Below are positions 49,497 to 61,720 of a stretch of DNA of 64,000 nucleotides, piece by piece. The notes under the pieces were generated by a model. The model worked only from the letters and a program-made list of their open reading frames with translations. It searched no databases and had not been told where the DNA came from. Origin of the DNA: Parus major (Eukaryota > Chordata > Aves > Passeriformes > Paridae); assembly GCF_001522545.3 (NCBI RefSeq), contig NC_031776.1, positions 25,205,995 to 25,269,994 of the forward strand. Direction: 5' to 3'. The first letter of the stretch is position 1, and every line of letters starts with the position of its first letter. The position numbers were made by a program, and so were the translations under genes.

Positions 49497-52400
49497 GAGA
49501 GAAGGATGTCTGTGGTCTTCCCTGTATACAGCTGAGCACAATTTTTCATGCTCTGCACACCCCTCAGAATGCATGATAGGTCATGGGATGCACCCAGAAT
49601 TGTCATGGAGTACATGGAACTTGCAGACACCTATCAGAGTTTGCTTGTAAAACGTTTAAGACATACAGAAAGGTTCCTTTGTGTTCTGTTGAATGGGGGA
49701 GCTTTGCATTAGGAGATCAGGACCTTACAGGATAATGGTGGACAATATTAGAAGTGAAGACACATAAAGAGAAGAGGTACTTTGAAACAAGCTTCCAAGT
49801 AATGAATAATCACAGGGAACTTAAATGAGACTCACAGTACAGCCTTTTGTTTCTTAAGGCAAGCTATGTCTCTTGGACTTCTTTTCCTCTCTGAGAACAA
49901 AAGGCAGAATCAATAAGCCAGTCAAAGAGACTGCTGGAAATTACTTTGAAGTTGGTGATGAAAGAAATTTCCTTCCTGTTTGATTTGCAGATTCCTTAAC
50001 ACAAAACATGGTGAATCACTTCCACCTCAACAAATCCATCCAAGGAGTCTTAAGTTCTCATTCCACCCTAGCACCTCCTGAGCACCACTCCACCAAATGA
50101 GTTCAACCAACTGTAGTCTCTACTGCAGACATTGCTTTTCAAAATAAGAGCTTAATCTGCTCTTTCAGCACCACAGCTCTGGGGAAGTTTTGCTGTGGCT
50201 ATTTTAAAGTTGTTGTAGGCTCTGGTAGAGGAAGGTTGTTTCTCAGCTCTTTAGCCTTTTGGTTTTTGCCTTTAGAGCTGCAAAAGTACTATAACCATTA
50301 CCAGTAAATTAAGAGTTAAGTTATATTAACATGTACATTAGAACTTGATAGTTCCAAACAGTTAATGAACTATTGGCTGGAAACTGGTTGGACAAAAAAA
50401 CATTTAATTCCTAAAGATGCACAAATCTGAGTGCTGCAAATCATATCAGTCTTGCTTTCACCTTTTAAACATATAGCAGAATGAAGTTGGATCTCTTGAC
50501 TTTCAAGCTCATACCTGAAGGACAAAACCACTTTTTCCTGGCTGATTCTGGCAGCCAGGGGATGTTTGTTCACTGCTTGGCTCCTACTTTACAGACACTC
50601 AGTTCCTTTTCTGCAGTTTCAGAACGTCTAGAAGGCAGGGCACCAGTGGAAGTAACTTATGGTTATCCAGGGACTATTACTTTTTAATCTTATGATGCTT
50701 CTTATTCTTTGCTGCCATTATAAGTTAGTAACCATGACATGGGTGGTCTTTATTAGCATGCAGTCATGCAATACAAGATTGTCTTGGCCAGGACAGCTCT
50801 ATTTCAAATGTATCCCTGACAGGGGTGGCTTCTATGCTCTGCATCTTTGCAGCACCTGGTAATTTCCTTTCCTTTGAGGCTCACTAATTAATATTTCAAT
50901 CCATTCAAAGATGAGACCTAAAGCATTAAGATAGCAACTTCCAGATAGATGAGCAGTTGGCAAAGCAGAATTTATGTAAGCTTTCTTAACTATAAAAATT
51001 ATCTTGCTAACACTGGATGGTCTGTAAACTCCTCTTGCACCTTACTGCACAATCACTCAGCCTTCAGTTGTTGAACTACAGCCTTTCAAACCCCAGGACC
51101 TGCTTTCTATCTGCAGAGGCTCATGCAGCTCACCTAGTGGATCCCACAAGACCTATCCACATCCCACCTGGCACCTCCCTGTAGGTCCTGTTGGGTTCTT
51201 CGATTAATCTCCTTTTAAGAGGGGAAATGCAGAATGACAAAACTTGGTGCCTCATTTTACTGATGGCAAGATGGACCCAGGATGAACAGCATTTCAGAGG
51301 CCCAAGAGAAGATATCTCCACCTTCCCTCAGATTCTCCCAAACAAATTTCAAAAGACCAGGTATGCCACAGACTTCACTTGAAGACTTTAATATCCCTGC
51401 CACTGCTTCACTGCTCACTGAAATCTCTGCTCTCCCAGTCATTTCTGAAGGACATTCACCCAACAGAAGTGCTTCCATACCACAAGTGGCCTTAAACACC
51501 TGGGTTCCTTCTGAGCTAAAGTAAAGTTGCGGGGAGATTTCTTTAAGTGAAGGGTGGGAAAGAAAAGGTTAACCAGCTGACTGTAAAACCATTCCCTTTA
51601 ACTGCAGGCAGGGAGGCATGCTGCATTTTTTATAGCTTGGGACAGAAAACTGCACAGTATGGTATGGATGCAGAATAAATGTTTCATGAGTCTCCTAAGA
51701 GAATCTTCCCTGAGAGGAAGGATCTGGCAGGGTCGTGGCAGCCTCAGGGCCCGCAGGAGCAAGCCATGAAGTCTCTGGTAGTTGAGACAGCTTTCTAAGA
51801 GGATCTTCCCCCTTGGACTCCCATTCTTTTTTGTTAAATAAAACTTGGGCCCTTTCTTAGCAGAAGGGTGCCATGCATCCAGCACACACTGCACTGGACA
51901 CAGAGCCAGGCAGTACTGGAGATGTGTTTGATGCAGCTCTGTGAGCCTGCCTGCCCTGTACTTGTGAGTACATGAATAATTGAATGCTCTGTCAGACCAT
52001 GCTCTTATTTTTAGTAGCATTGTTGCAAATGCCCTATGTGCTACAGAGATCTCTTTCTGCAAAAAGAATGTCATTTGCAATCTAATTTCAACATGGTTAG
52101 CAGAGTTTGCAAACACGATAATAGCCTTGGGAAAAATTGTTTCTGTGAGAGAAGAACCTTTGGTTTAGTCTGAGACTGTTATTATTCTATCTCTTATGCT
52201 ATCTCTGTTCTATGGCAGAAAGATTGCAGAGAATTTGTTACATCTTGCAGTGAAAACAGATGGTGCAACAAAGGAGTCAAAAAACAAGGATAAGAAAATA
52301 GATTATGTTATTAGATTAGATTATGTATATATTATTATCTAAGATACTTTGGCCAGTTCTTTAAAAAACGTCAGGCATCAGCTTTCTGGTATCAAATACA

Positions 52401-52904
52401 GATGTCAGGTGGGTTTTTTCAGAGTAACTAAGTAAATTACTGCACATTCTTCTACAAAATCCCTTTGCTTCAGTTACCAGGGAACAATCTTTTCCCCCAC
52501 GACTGTTTTAAGTCCCAAGGTACTTTCATAGTCCCACCACAAGGAGGAGGTCTTTCTTCGAAAGAAGGAATTTTCCCCTGGCAACAGCAAAATAATCCTC
52601 ACCGCTCATAAATGATGACACCTCACAAGCAAAGCAAACTAAAAAATTAATTCATCTCTTCCCATGGTCAAATAGATGTTCAGTCATCTCCAGTGTAACA
52701 GCAACTGAAGAAAACAAACACCATCACACTGAACACCCCACTTTCTCTCTCCCCCCAGCTCTGTGCAGAGCCTGTCACCACACAGGATATCCCTGTGGCC
52801 AGCTGGTGTCCTCTGTCCCAGCAGCGTCTCTTCCCAATTTCTTGTACCCCCGCCCCAGCTCCTCCCTGGTGGGGTGGGGAGCAGATCTGTGCAGCATTGT
52901 TCAA

Positions 52905-53059
52905 TAGTAACAAAGGAGCTGGGGAAAGGTGTTTAAGAGGCATCTGGAGCTGGGAGATAAGGTTTAGTGGTGTAGGGGTTACAGTGATAGTGCTGGCTTG
53001 AAGGTTGTACTTGAGGATCTAAAGGTCTCTTCCAACCTTTATGACTCTATGATTCTAGG
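52905..53059 (+). mobile_element. CR1 LINE, 5'-truncated 3' end
   Basis: The right part reads ggatctaaaggtctcttcc then aaccttt and ends gactctatgattctagg, the characteristic 3' tail of avian CR1 with its imperfect octamer repeats. The left part (gtgtttaagaggcatctgga) matches the usual upstream 3' UTR block. CR1 is the main bird LINE; copies are almost always cut at the 5' end and dead, as here. The 5' edge is approximate. No reverse transcriptase coding part is left. Confidence 0.93.
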
Positions 53060-53249
53060 AAAATATCCCAAAATTATTTCAGCCAAAACCAGCAGAGTCA
53101 CACTGAATAAACTAAAATGTTAAACTGTCCAGAGCACCAAGCTGGCACGAACAAACAAGTCTAGGAGCATGGAAGAACAAGGGTTGTGATGCTCACACTG
53201 CCTGGCACAGGGACTAGGCTATGTCATTTATTCTGTACAGAATTTGAGC

Positions 53250-53620
53250 AGTATCTCAGCGTGCACGTCAGGGGTGCCACCGCTACGTGTGTAAACATTT
53301 TGCTGTTTGGTCTGGCCACAGACAGCTCCAGTGAGCACTAAAACCACGGTTTTGCCCTGGCCTGCCGGCATGGGTCGCTCCCCGGGAGCCGGCGGCAAGC
53401 GGCCGCAAGCAGCAGCTGCTGTTTCGGGACTCTCCACTCCGTGTCCTCGCTCGCCTGCTTTTGGATCAACTAGGAAAAGGGAGGGCTCTCGTTCCAGGAA
53501 GGTCAGAGGCTGACAAGCAGAAAAACCCGAGTTTACCCGCATTTTTTACTACAAGAGTTAATCTGAAAAACTCAGTCCTCCGCAGGCTCTGACCGAGCAC
53601 CTTGAATTGCAGCGTCTCTC
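53250..53620. promoter_or_regulatory. CpG-rich patch, candidate promoter
   Basis: About 20 CpGs in 370 bases, concentrated in 53365-53460 where ccggg, gccggcgg and ggccgc occur. Flanks are AT-rich. The plus-strand 68-codon and minus-strand 104-codon open frames fit a stop-poor GC-rich patch and show no domain. It lies 0.2 kb after the CR1 copy, which itself is not GC-rich. I found no strong splice donor. It could be a promoter of an unseen transcript, or only a GC-rich patch. Confidence 0.45.
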
Positions 53621-55150
53621 CTGATGCCTCTTGGGTTTGAATGGCTTCAGGATGGGACCCACACTGGGCAGACATTGTAATCCACTCTCAGGGGCTCAGC
53701 TCCCCGAAACCTGCGGAGTTTGGCAGACTGACCTGTAGGGTGTGATACAGAGCTGAAAATCCCCGGGAATCCCTCCTGATCCAGAGAGCATGTCTGCCTC
53801 ATCGTGGATAAGAAAGTGTGAACGCTTTCACACCATGCCTGCTAATTAGTTACTGGACAGACTGTATTGGTGTCATTTTGAGTCCTGATTCTGTAAAGCA
53901 TCGTGTGTGCTTCATGTTGAAGGTAATTCTTCCCTTGTATGTTCACCGATAACTAAACAATCCAACTGGGAAACATCCCATAGACCCTTGTGTGTATTTC
54001 AGACTGGAGGAAGAACCTGAGTTTTCACAAATGTCCCTGTTAAGCTCATATTACTACCTTTAAAGTTCAGCCTGCTGGTTAATAAAATCTCATTCCCTGC
54101 ATGTCTCAAGCTGGGGAGAATAAGGTCTGTGCAGCCCAGCTCATGTATTGCAATCACCTCACAGGACATGTGGAATTGCAGGACAATCTCTTCAGACTTT
54201 CAATCTTCTTTGCCCAGTTCCTCAAACCTTAAATGTATCTCTTCATAATGGAAATTATTTTTGTAAATGTAATGAAAGAATTTCTAACTAATTTTATAAC
54301 TTTAGTATGATAACTATTGCTCAGCTTAAAGAAATATCTTTGCAGCTTTTGTATTATGACAAGGAGGAGTGCACAGAACAACGCACCTGCTCCAAAATTT
54401 TTCACCAGCTTGGACAGAGGAGGATTCAACTATGTTGCTGAGCAGCCCAGGCTTTGCCATAATAATTGTTTCAGGAATCTTTCTCTACTTGGGAATCTGG
54501 AGCCCTGAAAGCTTTAATTCTGTAGCTGGTAGAAGACAAAAAACTATTGCAAAAGTGAAGTCTTTCTTGAAGGAACAGCATTGTATTTTATATTGTTCTC
54601 CTTTTACTAAGTTCTCCTCATTTAAGGTCAAAACCTATGGGTTTTTTTCAGATCTTTTCTCCATACAAAAGCACAAATGTGAGACAATCCAGCCCCTCCA
54701 CCAGGGATTTGTTCCAATGATAAAAACTATCTCACTTTATTCATTTTGTGAAATATTTCTAGCTTAAGTTTGCAGCAGGTTGTTCAAGTACTGCCAATAG
54801 TTGCCAGGATAAACTTCAGAGGGATAAAATTTCCTGTTAATGGTAAATATTCATGGCATAAATTCATGACTTGGGCTTTCACCTAGTAATTTCACCAACA
54901 GTTTAGGGCATAATAAGAGGATTATCTCCTTCAGTTCCCATTCCTGTTTCCCAAACTCAGTGCTCATCAGTCCAAAGTCTCTTAATTATTTTCTAGGGCT
55001 TCTGACTTTTGTCCAATTGAGCATTAACTTATCAATTGTATCTGGCAATATTTTATGTCTATTTGAATCCAGCACAATTCTTGATTCCTTTTCTTTGTCC
55101 TGATAAATACCAGGACACAGGCCTCTAACCCAATATTTTTCCTTGTAAAT
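53621..55150. other. non-coding DNA, no gene supported
   Basis: AT-rich sequence. The plus-strand 132-codon frame at 54369-54767 has one hydrophobic stretch (GFAIIIVSGIFLYLGIW) but no start context, splice sites or family match, so it is not called. Confidence 0.55.
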
Positions 55151-55440
55151 TGTTAGGATCCACCTTGAGGCTATTGGGAGGTGGATGGCAGAGCTGGTTT
55201 TGTTTGCAAGATCAAGAGCAAAACTGAAAAACCAGAAGCATTTATTTCTCCAAGGTGTAGACCTAGAGCAACTGGAAGGCTTGGGCTGCCACTGATGTAT
55301 TAGGTGTGAAATAACCACTATCTTTAACAAGGTGAATCTCTGACAGCAAAGCCTTTTATTCATCACACCAGAGAGAACTGCATCCATGGGCCAATTTTCT
55401 CTACAGCTGAAAATCACGCTATATTTCTTTGCAGATAATG
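55151..55440 (-). mobile_element. possible endogenous-retrovirus LTR remnant
   Basis: On the minus strand there are two poly(A) signals (aataaa at 55355-55360 and 55241-55246), T-rich sequence downstream, and a segment ending ggatcctaaca that resembles a U5 end (…CA) before atttacaagg. No intact primer-binding site, no second LTR and no retroviral protein motif was seen. The 143-codon minus frame across this region is not recognised as a viral protein. This is a texture-based guess; a repeat search could easily overturn it. Confidence 0.2.
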
Positions 55441-56498
55441 CACTTTCTTTGCAGGAACTGATTCTGTTTGGGTGAGTTGTACTGAAGGAATACTGCTATT
55501 TTAAAAATAACTGTTATTGGTTTTAGTTTGATGTGGAATACAATAAAAACTAGGCCTAATTATGCAGGGTTACTATAATTATTTTGAAAGCTCAGCATGG
55601 AAAAATTTGTAACAGCTCATGTGCTCACATCAGGAATCATTTCAATTTTACCCTCACAAACAGCTGTTCATTCATTGCTGATTGCAACAATCTTTTAATC
55701 AAGAAAACAGTGTAGATATTTTACTCCAGCTGGTAACAGGGATTGAGGGAAATGGTGAGATTAATTTTACAAGCTGAATTTGAGAACCAAATTCTTCAAA
55801 GTAGTAATACTTGCTAAATAGAAAGAAGTGGCTTTAAAGCTTCTTTAAAAGGAAAGACAGTGTCAAATTCAGCCTTTAAGCAGTGTGTTGCAAATGTTCT
55901 TGGACCCAAGAAGCAGCAATGGGAAGGTCTGTGTCACAGGCAGACTACAAAGGGAGTTTTTCCCCATTGCTCTTCATGTGGCAGCAATGGGCAGAGGCTC
56001 TGGTTTGCTTCACCAGCAACAGATTATAAATCACTAAATGAATGAGACAACACACAACAAAACCGCTGGAAGCAAGGATCTTCCGTTCTCCTCAACACTC
56101 CAATTAGCTCATGCAGCGCTTATTTACTCTTCACTGTCCAATCCCAGCTTCTTACTGACTACCTTAGAGCTGGTGTTATCTGACAGCAAAAAGGTGGACA
56201 GACACTGCTGTGCTTCCCAGAGAGGCACATACAGGGAGGAGGTAAGATAAAAAGTCTTTTCTCTGTTCAAGTTCCATACTCCTTGCATGTTACTCACCAT
56301 CACAGATGTCTGGAAAGCACCTTTCAAAGTCTTCCCATTCTTAATATGAAAGAGAGAAGACAGCCAGGGGGATCTCTTTAGATGTTGTTGCTGTCAACAT
56401 TTGTGGGTTTTTACCTCTGGAAAATGTTGAGGTTAAAAGTGCTAGAGGTATCTAGTGAAAGCAGGAGAATGCTTGATGGATGCTTTGAGAGTTCCCAC

Positions 56499-56523
56499 CC
56501 AAACACACACAACACACACACAA
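56499..56523. repeat. (CA)n microsatellite
   Basis: About ten CA units with one AA slip. Ordinary dinucleotide repeat. Confidence 0.85.
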
Positions 56524-58658
56524 ATGCATTTTTTCAACAGAAAGTGGTACTTCAGGAGGAAAGAACCCAAACTTTTTTGATCACTGTTTGATCAGCTCCA
56601 AGATGATGACAAATCCTTCAGATTATTATTACAGTCTGATGGAGTTCTAGATCACCATTTTTAAGTAGAGCCCATCCAGATATTGCACAAGAAACAGCAC
56701 TTGAATTGCAGAGTTACCTTGAAGAAGGACACATTTGGGCATCACTTGCACCAAAACTGTTCTGCTTCATGTTTTTGCAGGGCTCAGTTGCCTGCTGTTT
56801 CTGTGTTGGCTTGTGTCTGCTCTGTCTCTGCTGTTGAATTGTTTGGATCCATTCTTCCCAACAGGACACTGCTCCGAGAGCAGGATGCTAATTAGACTTC
56901 TCAGATGGCCCATCTGAGGACACAAGAGCAAAGGAGAGTTTACCCCACAGACCTCACAACTGTTCTCAGTGACCATGTTTGGAAACATGTGAAGGGGATG
57001 CCCAAGATATATTTAGTCTCAATTCAGGCTTAAGCAAATAGGCAGATATGGAGCCAGACAAATACCTGTTTTGCACTCAGGAGATATGACTAAGTAGTCT
57101 ATAGGACACACTGCTTTTATAAGTGATCTTGTTTTATAGTAAGCAGAAGAAAAACTGCATTAAAGATGTACCTTTTGACAGTAAAGTGACATTGCAAATT
57201 TATATACAATTTAGGGGCAATTCTGAAAGGATAAGGCCCAGGCTCTTCAGCTTTCCCAGGCACAGGTGGAGTGACACCAGATATCAAAAGTGCAACTGAT
57301 AGGCTTCAGTCCTCCTGGTTAATGCTTTGTGGCTTCACTGGGGATCTTGCATACCTGCAGAATTCAGGTTGGGGCTAGTCCTCATTAATACAACAAGCAG
57401 CAAATGAGAAATCCCTGGTTAGGTGTGTTAGTATCTGTTTTCACACATTGCTCTCCAGACTGATGGGGTTTAGGGGGTTGTTTTTTCTACTGGCTCTTCT
57501 GGAATGCTAATAGGGACTGAGAAACTTGAACCTGCTCAAATTGATCTCTTGATATTTCTCATTCATTTATGTACTGAGATTATTCCACAATGAAAAAATG
57601 CTTGGATTTTTCATGCAGAATCAAGAAGCTTTGATATGCCATACTTTTCCCAGCCAGTACCTTCTACATAGAGGGAGTACAGATTGACCTCTGTCATGGT
57701 GATATTTTCCTTATCTTTTTAGTGGCTTGAAAACTGGCAAGTAAATCTTCTATAGAAGCTCCCAGCACAGAACTGAAAATTAAATATTTAATATCCATGG
57801 AAACAGCTTATCATGGAGGGAGGATTTCCCCCAAAATCAGATTGTGAGCTTCCAAGAACACATCCTGAAAATGGTGATTTCACATCAAAGCTGAAAAGGC
57901 AAGTGGGAGGAGAGAGATTTGTGGGAGGAGGGGGAGCCTGACTGCTGGTGTTCATCAGGCCTGTGTCTCACTCTCCAAGACCTAACTCCTTTGGATTTAG
58001 TGTACATGTGAGCACTTCCATAGATTTTAAGAACTATGGGCAGAAATGCCATTGTTAGGTATTTTATCTGAAAGTATAGAAGATCGTCTTTTTTTCTGTC
58101 AAATGTAAATCCCTTGTTAGCTTAATTCCTTAAGAGGGGAACACAATCAGATGGATTTTTTTCCCCACTGCAATTGAGAGTCAGGCTTCTTTTCTGTCCT
58201 TACTCCCAAAGAAAAGTAAAAGTTACAAAGGAGTCCTTAGTTTTATTTTAGTTTTTTTTCTGATCACTTAAGTGCACATGTGAGCTCCTTAAATCCCTTT
58301 ATTCTGTGTCTGAGTCTGCACTCTTCCAAGTATTTTCTTTTCAGTCTGCTGTGTTGCTTCCCATTTCCCTCAGAGGTTCTCTTAACTGCAGCATTTTTAA
58401 ACTCAGTAACCACATACCATCACACAACCACACCATCTCTTAAGTTTTAGATTTTTCTACTCTACTTCTAGTCAGTGATCAATACACTTTATTGCTCATG
58501 CCATCTACCAGTGGTGGAAGAAAGGAAAATCTCTCATGAATGGCCAGACCATTTTTTACAATCCAAGGCTGAATTAGGTCCTTTGGCCCTTGTGTCCTGG
58601 AATTTATTTTCTTTCTGCAAACCACTGAATTGTTCTCATATGCTTTTATGATAATTCC

Positions 58659-58683
58659 TTAAGTGTAAGACACTTAAGTGTCT
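58659..58683. promoter_or_regulatory. nested TTAAGTG palindromes, NK-2-type site cluster
   Basis: A 16-bp perfect palindrome (agacacttaagtgtct, 58668-58683) is preceded by another ttaagtgt (58659-58666). TNAAGTG is the known preferred site of NK-2-class homeodomain proteins. The motif facts are seen; use as a real binding site is inference. Confidence 0.3.
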
Positions 58684-61429
58684 CAAGCCATAGCACTTGG
58701 ACTCCTCTTCTCTGCTTTAGAAACAGTGCTCAGGTACTCAAGTTATTTAACTGTTCATGATCTTTGCACAGCTGAGGGAGAATGGATGGTTCCCAGCTAG
58801 TAGCCCACTTCAGAACCTTTTATTCCTAATCTTGCTGATTTGGATCTTGGCTGATGTCTGTGTAAAAAAATGGCATTACTTGACAGCTGGTTTTGAAATG
58901 AACTGGCAGTTTCTATTTTCTAGAGGTATGTGGTTGATATGGAATACTGGAAATGTTGGTGACACCAAGGATGGAATTAGCATGCAATCTGAATTACTGC
59001 AGTATGATGAAACATCTCTTTAGATCAAATTAACCTCTTGTCAGTGCAAAACACCCCCATGTATTCAAACTGTTTATTATAACTGATTATTCCTTTGGAA
59101 CCTGGACTGTTGTAGAATTCAAAAGATTATGTTGTTGGATATAAAGACTTTGGAGTGGCAATATACTGAGGGGTGAGGTGGAACCTCAACAGTCCCAGCA
59201 GCTTTGCATGTGTGCACCCAACCATACTCAAGCAGAGGCTCTTCCAGCATTAGAGGCCTTCATCAACCACTGAAAGCCTGAGATCTGCCTTGGTCCTTGC
59301 AAAGAGATAGCCATGGAAATGTCTGTTCTTCCATAAACACCACCTGCTGAGTGAGGGGATGGGGGGTGAAGGGCTTAGTCTTTTCTCACTCAGGCAACAT
59401 ATAATTATTTTCTGAAAAGAAATATTTCACTTTTAATAAAACTTAGCAGCAGCAAAAGTCTGAAGAGCAGCACAATCCCATCAGCATCCCCATGAGATGT
59501 CCATAGATGCTGGGCAAGCAGTGTCTCTTCAGGCTGAAATCATTACTCTGCCTCTGAAGCTGTTCCAAACTCAACTCCCCTTGAGGAAGCACTGAGAGAG
59601 AGCAGACTTGTACCAACCATTGTGGCAATTTTAGTGACTTTACATTTCAAGACAGCCCTTCTTTAGTAAGGAGTTTCAGTTTGTTTGTGACCTGATCACA
59701 TTCACGCCTGCCACATTCACTGAGTTGCAAAGCTGTCTTCTCAAATTTGTTTTGCTTGAAGGTTTTCCATCAACTACCTGCAAAACAGTGGAGCAAAGAG
59801 CTTGTTTTCCCATTTCCTAGTGAGGCTTCTTTCACTGATGTTTGTAGAGCACATGGTAGTTCCTGCTTGGGGATTTCAGATTTGCACTTCTGCCTAGTCT
59901 AAGTAACCTGACTTCAGCAAAGTTATGAACCAGATGAATATGTCCATTTTGTGCTAGTAACTCCTAATTAATCTTATTAAATGATTTCCAGACCCAGATC
60001 AATATTTGAAATGCACTCTGTCCTGTAATTAATCTGATGAGCCATGCTAGCCTTGTTTATAAGTTCCCGCAGATTTTTCTTTAGATATTTTTATTTTTAA
60101 ATTAAACTGGCTTAGCAGAAACAGGGTCATGATCTCTGTTTCTCAGTAGCTTTTTCATGCCCTTATTAAATCTCCTGTACTGAGGGCATTCAGTAATTCA
60201 GTGATTCTGCCTGGTGAACAGGGTTGGACACCAGGTTCTTAGACACCCTGCACAGGGGCCCATTTGGCAGTCTGATGGCTCTTATGTGAGAGGAATCAAT
60301 CAGAGCAATGTCAGATTCGTGGATTTGTTCCTCAGACACATAAATGTGTTATGAAGTGTGTGGAACTACATGAGTCAGAGCAGTGTCAGCACTCCTGGCT
60401 CCTACCTCATGCAGCCATGTGTCCTCACCAATGCTTGGTCTGCTTCAGCTGTTGAGGACAGGGTCCACCTCTTGGCAAGAATGGTTTCCTGACACCTGGC
60501 TCTTTCAGAGTGAAGGGCTATCCACAATCAGCGATGAACCACTAATCAGTGATTAGTGCTACTAATTGATTAGGGTCTTTAGTTTCATTGCCCTCCAGAA
60601 AATTATCTTGGTTTTATTAATAGTATAGATGACAGCAGGACTTAGAAGTAAGCTTAGGAAGAGAAGGAATGAACAGAACAGTATCTATTGCCATTGACCA
60701 ACAGTCACATAGCTCATGTACGTGAGAGTGCAGGAGTCCACAATTAACACACTGCTGTTTTGTGCAGGCTCAAACCCATAGCTGCTGGTCTAGTGACGGC
60801 AGAAACTTCCAGTCTGAGCAGAAGGTTGGACTGCAGACCTCCACAAGTCCCTCCTAGCAAGCCTTTCAGGAGTGTGTGACCCTGCCTGAGAGTCCTGTCT
60901 CATTGCATGACACACAAATGTTCACACTCCAGTGAGAAAGAAGGGGGTCTAAGGATAAAGAGAAGCTGTTGGATATACACATAGTGGATCATTAGAGATC
61001 TGGAAACAATGTTATGGTGTTGGTTTCTTTTTCTTCATCAGCCTTTAGTATTCTTCTTTGGAAGGCACTCAGCTAATTGAAGACATCAAGGAGGTGCTGA
61101 AGAGGCTTATGGCAACAGGGGCAACAAGCAGGGCGAGGCTGAGACAAAACACTGAGATACTGGGTGGAGAGCAAACCCACAGATATTGCCTAGTCCCCAG
61201 AGCCTTCTGTGGAAGTCTGAAGTTTTTCCCATTTAAAGAGTGGAACCCACAAAGATTTTTGGCCTCAGATTTAATGTATCTCCACAAGACACATAGAATA
61301 TTGCACAGCTCAAAATGCAGTATGTGAAATTACTAAGAAAGTGTCAGCTTTTGGAGCTGTTGCACCTAAAGATGTTCAAAGGCCCTGTGAGGAGGTGCAT
61401 CCCAACCCTTTTTAATATTTGAAGCTTAC

Positions 61430-61720
61430 ATCATCATAGAATTTTTTAGGTTGAAAAAGAGCTTTAACATGATGGAGTCAAACCATTAACCCAGCACTGA
61501 CAAGGCCACCACCAAATCATGTCCCCAGGTGCAGCATCAACACATTGTTTAAATATCTCCAGGAACAGTGATTCAACCACTTCCTTGGGCAGCCTGTTCA
61601 AATGCTTAACAATCCCTCCAGTGAAGAAATATTTTCTAATATCCAATCTAAACTCTTCCTGTTGCAATTTGAGGTCATTTCCTCTGTCTTGTCACTTGTT
61701 ACCTGGAAGGAGTGAAAAGA
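61430..61720 (-). mobile_element. CR1 LINE fragment, 3' end toward lower coordinates
   Basis: Read on the plus strand it begins atcatcatagaa, then runs through ccattaacccagcactg, aaatatctccaggaac, gggcagcctgttcaa, atattttctaatatccaat and cctctgtcttgtcac. These are the usual landmarks of the CR1 3' region in antisense. The element is cut at its 5' end near 61720, edge approximate. Diverged and inactive. The frames at 61464-61667 and 61519-61842 are by-products of it. Confidence 0.95.

Larger units (their letters stand above)
41166..52904. other. 11.7 kb of non-coding DNA, no gene supported
   Basis: AT-rich DNA with three tandem duplications (43641-43760, 44554-44616, 49438-49496) and an A-rich block (44211-44330). 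The larger open frames are 49088-49630 minus (180 codons), 51598-52116 minus (172 codons) and 43760-44137 plus (125 codons). They have no recognisable domain, no transmembrane pattern that stands out and no paired splice sites. I treat them as chance. Confidence 0.55.
55441..61429. other. 6 kb of non-coding DNA, no gene supported
   Basis: AT-rich DNA with a CA microsatellite (56499-56523), two CACTTAAGTG palindromes (58265-58274, 58671-58680) and a homeodomain-type motif cluster (60542-60573). Open frames are at most 89 codons and without domains. Confidence 0.55.

Noticed and set aside
49088..49630. 180-codon minus-strand open frame
   Set aside because: Composition is chance-like, the only structure is the 33-bp duplication, and no family or transcript signal is seen.
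51598..52116. 172-codon minus-strand open frame
   Set aside because: Considered as a retroelement relic. No reverse transcriptase, integrase, protease or zinc-knuckle motif is present, and no splice context.
54369..54767. 132-codon plus-strand frame with one hydrophobic segment
   Set aside because: A single hydrophobic run in AT-rich DNA is weak evidence; no start context, splice sites or family.
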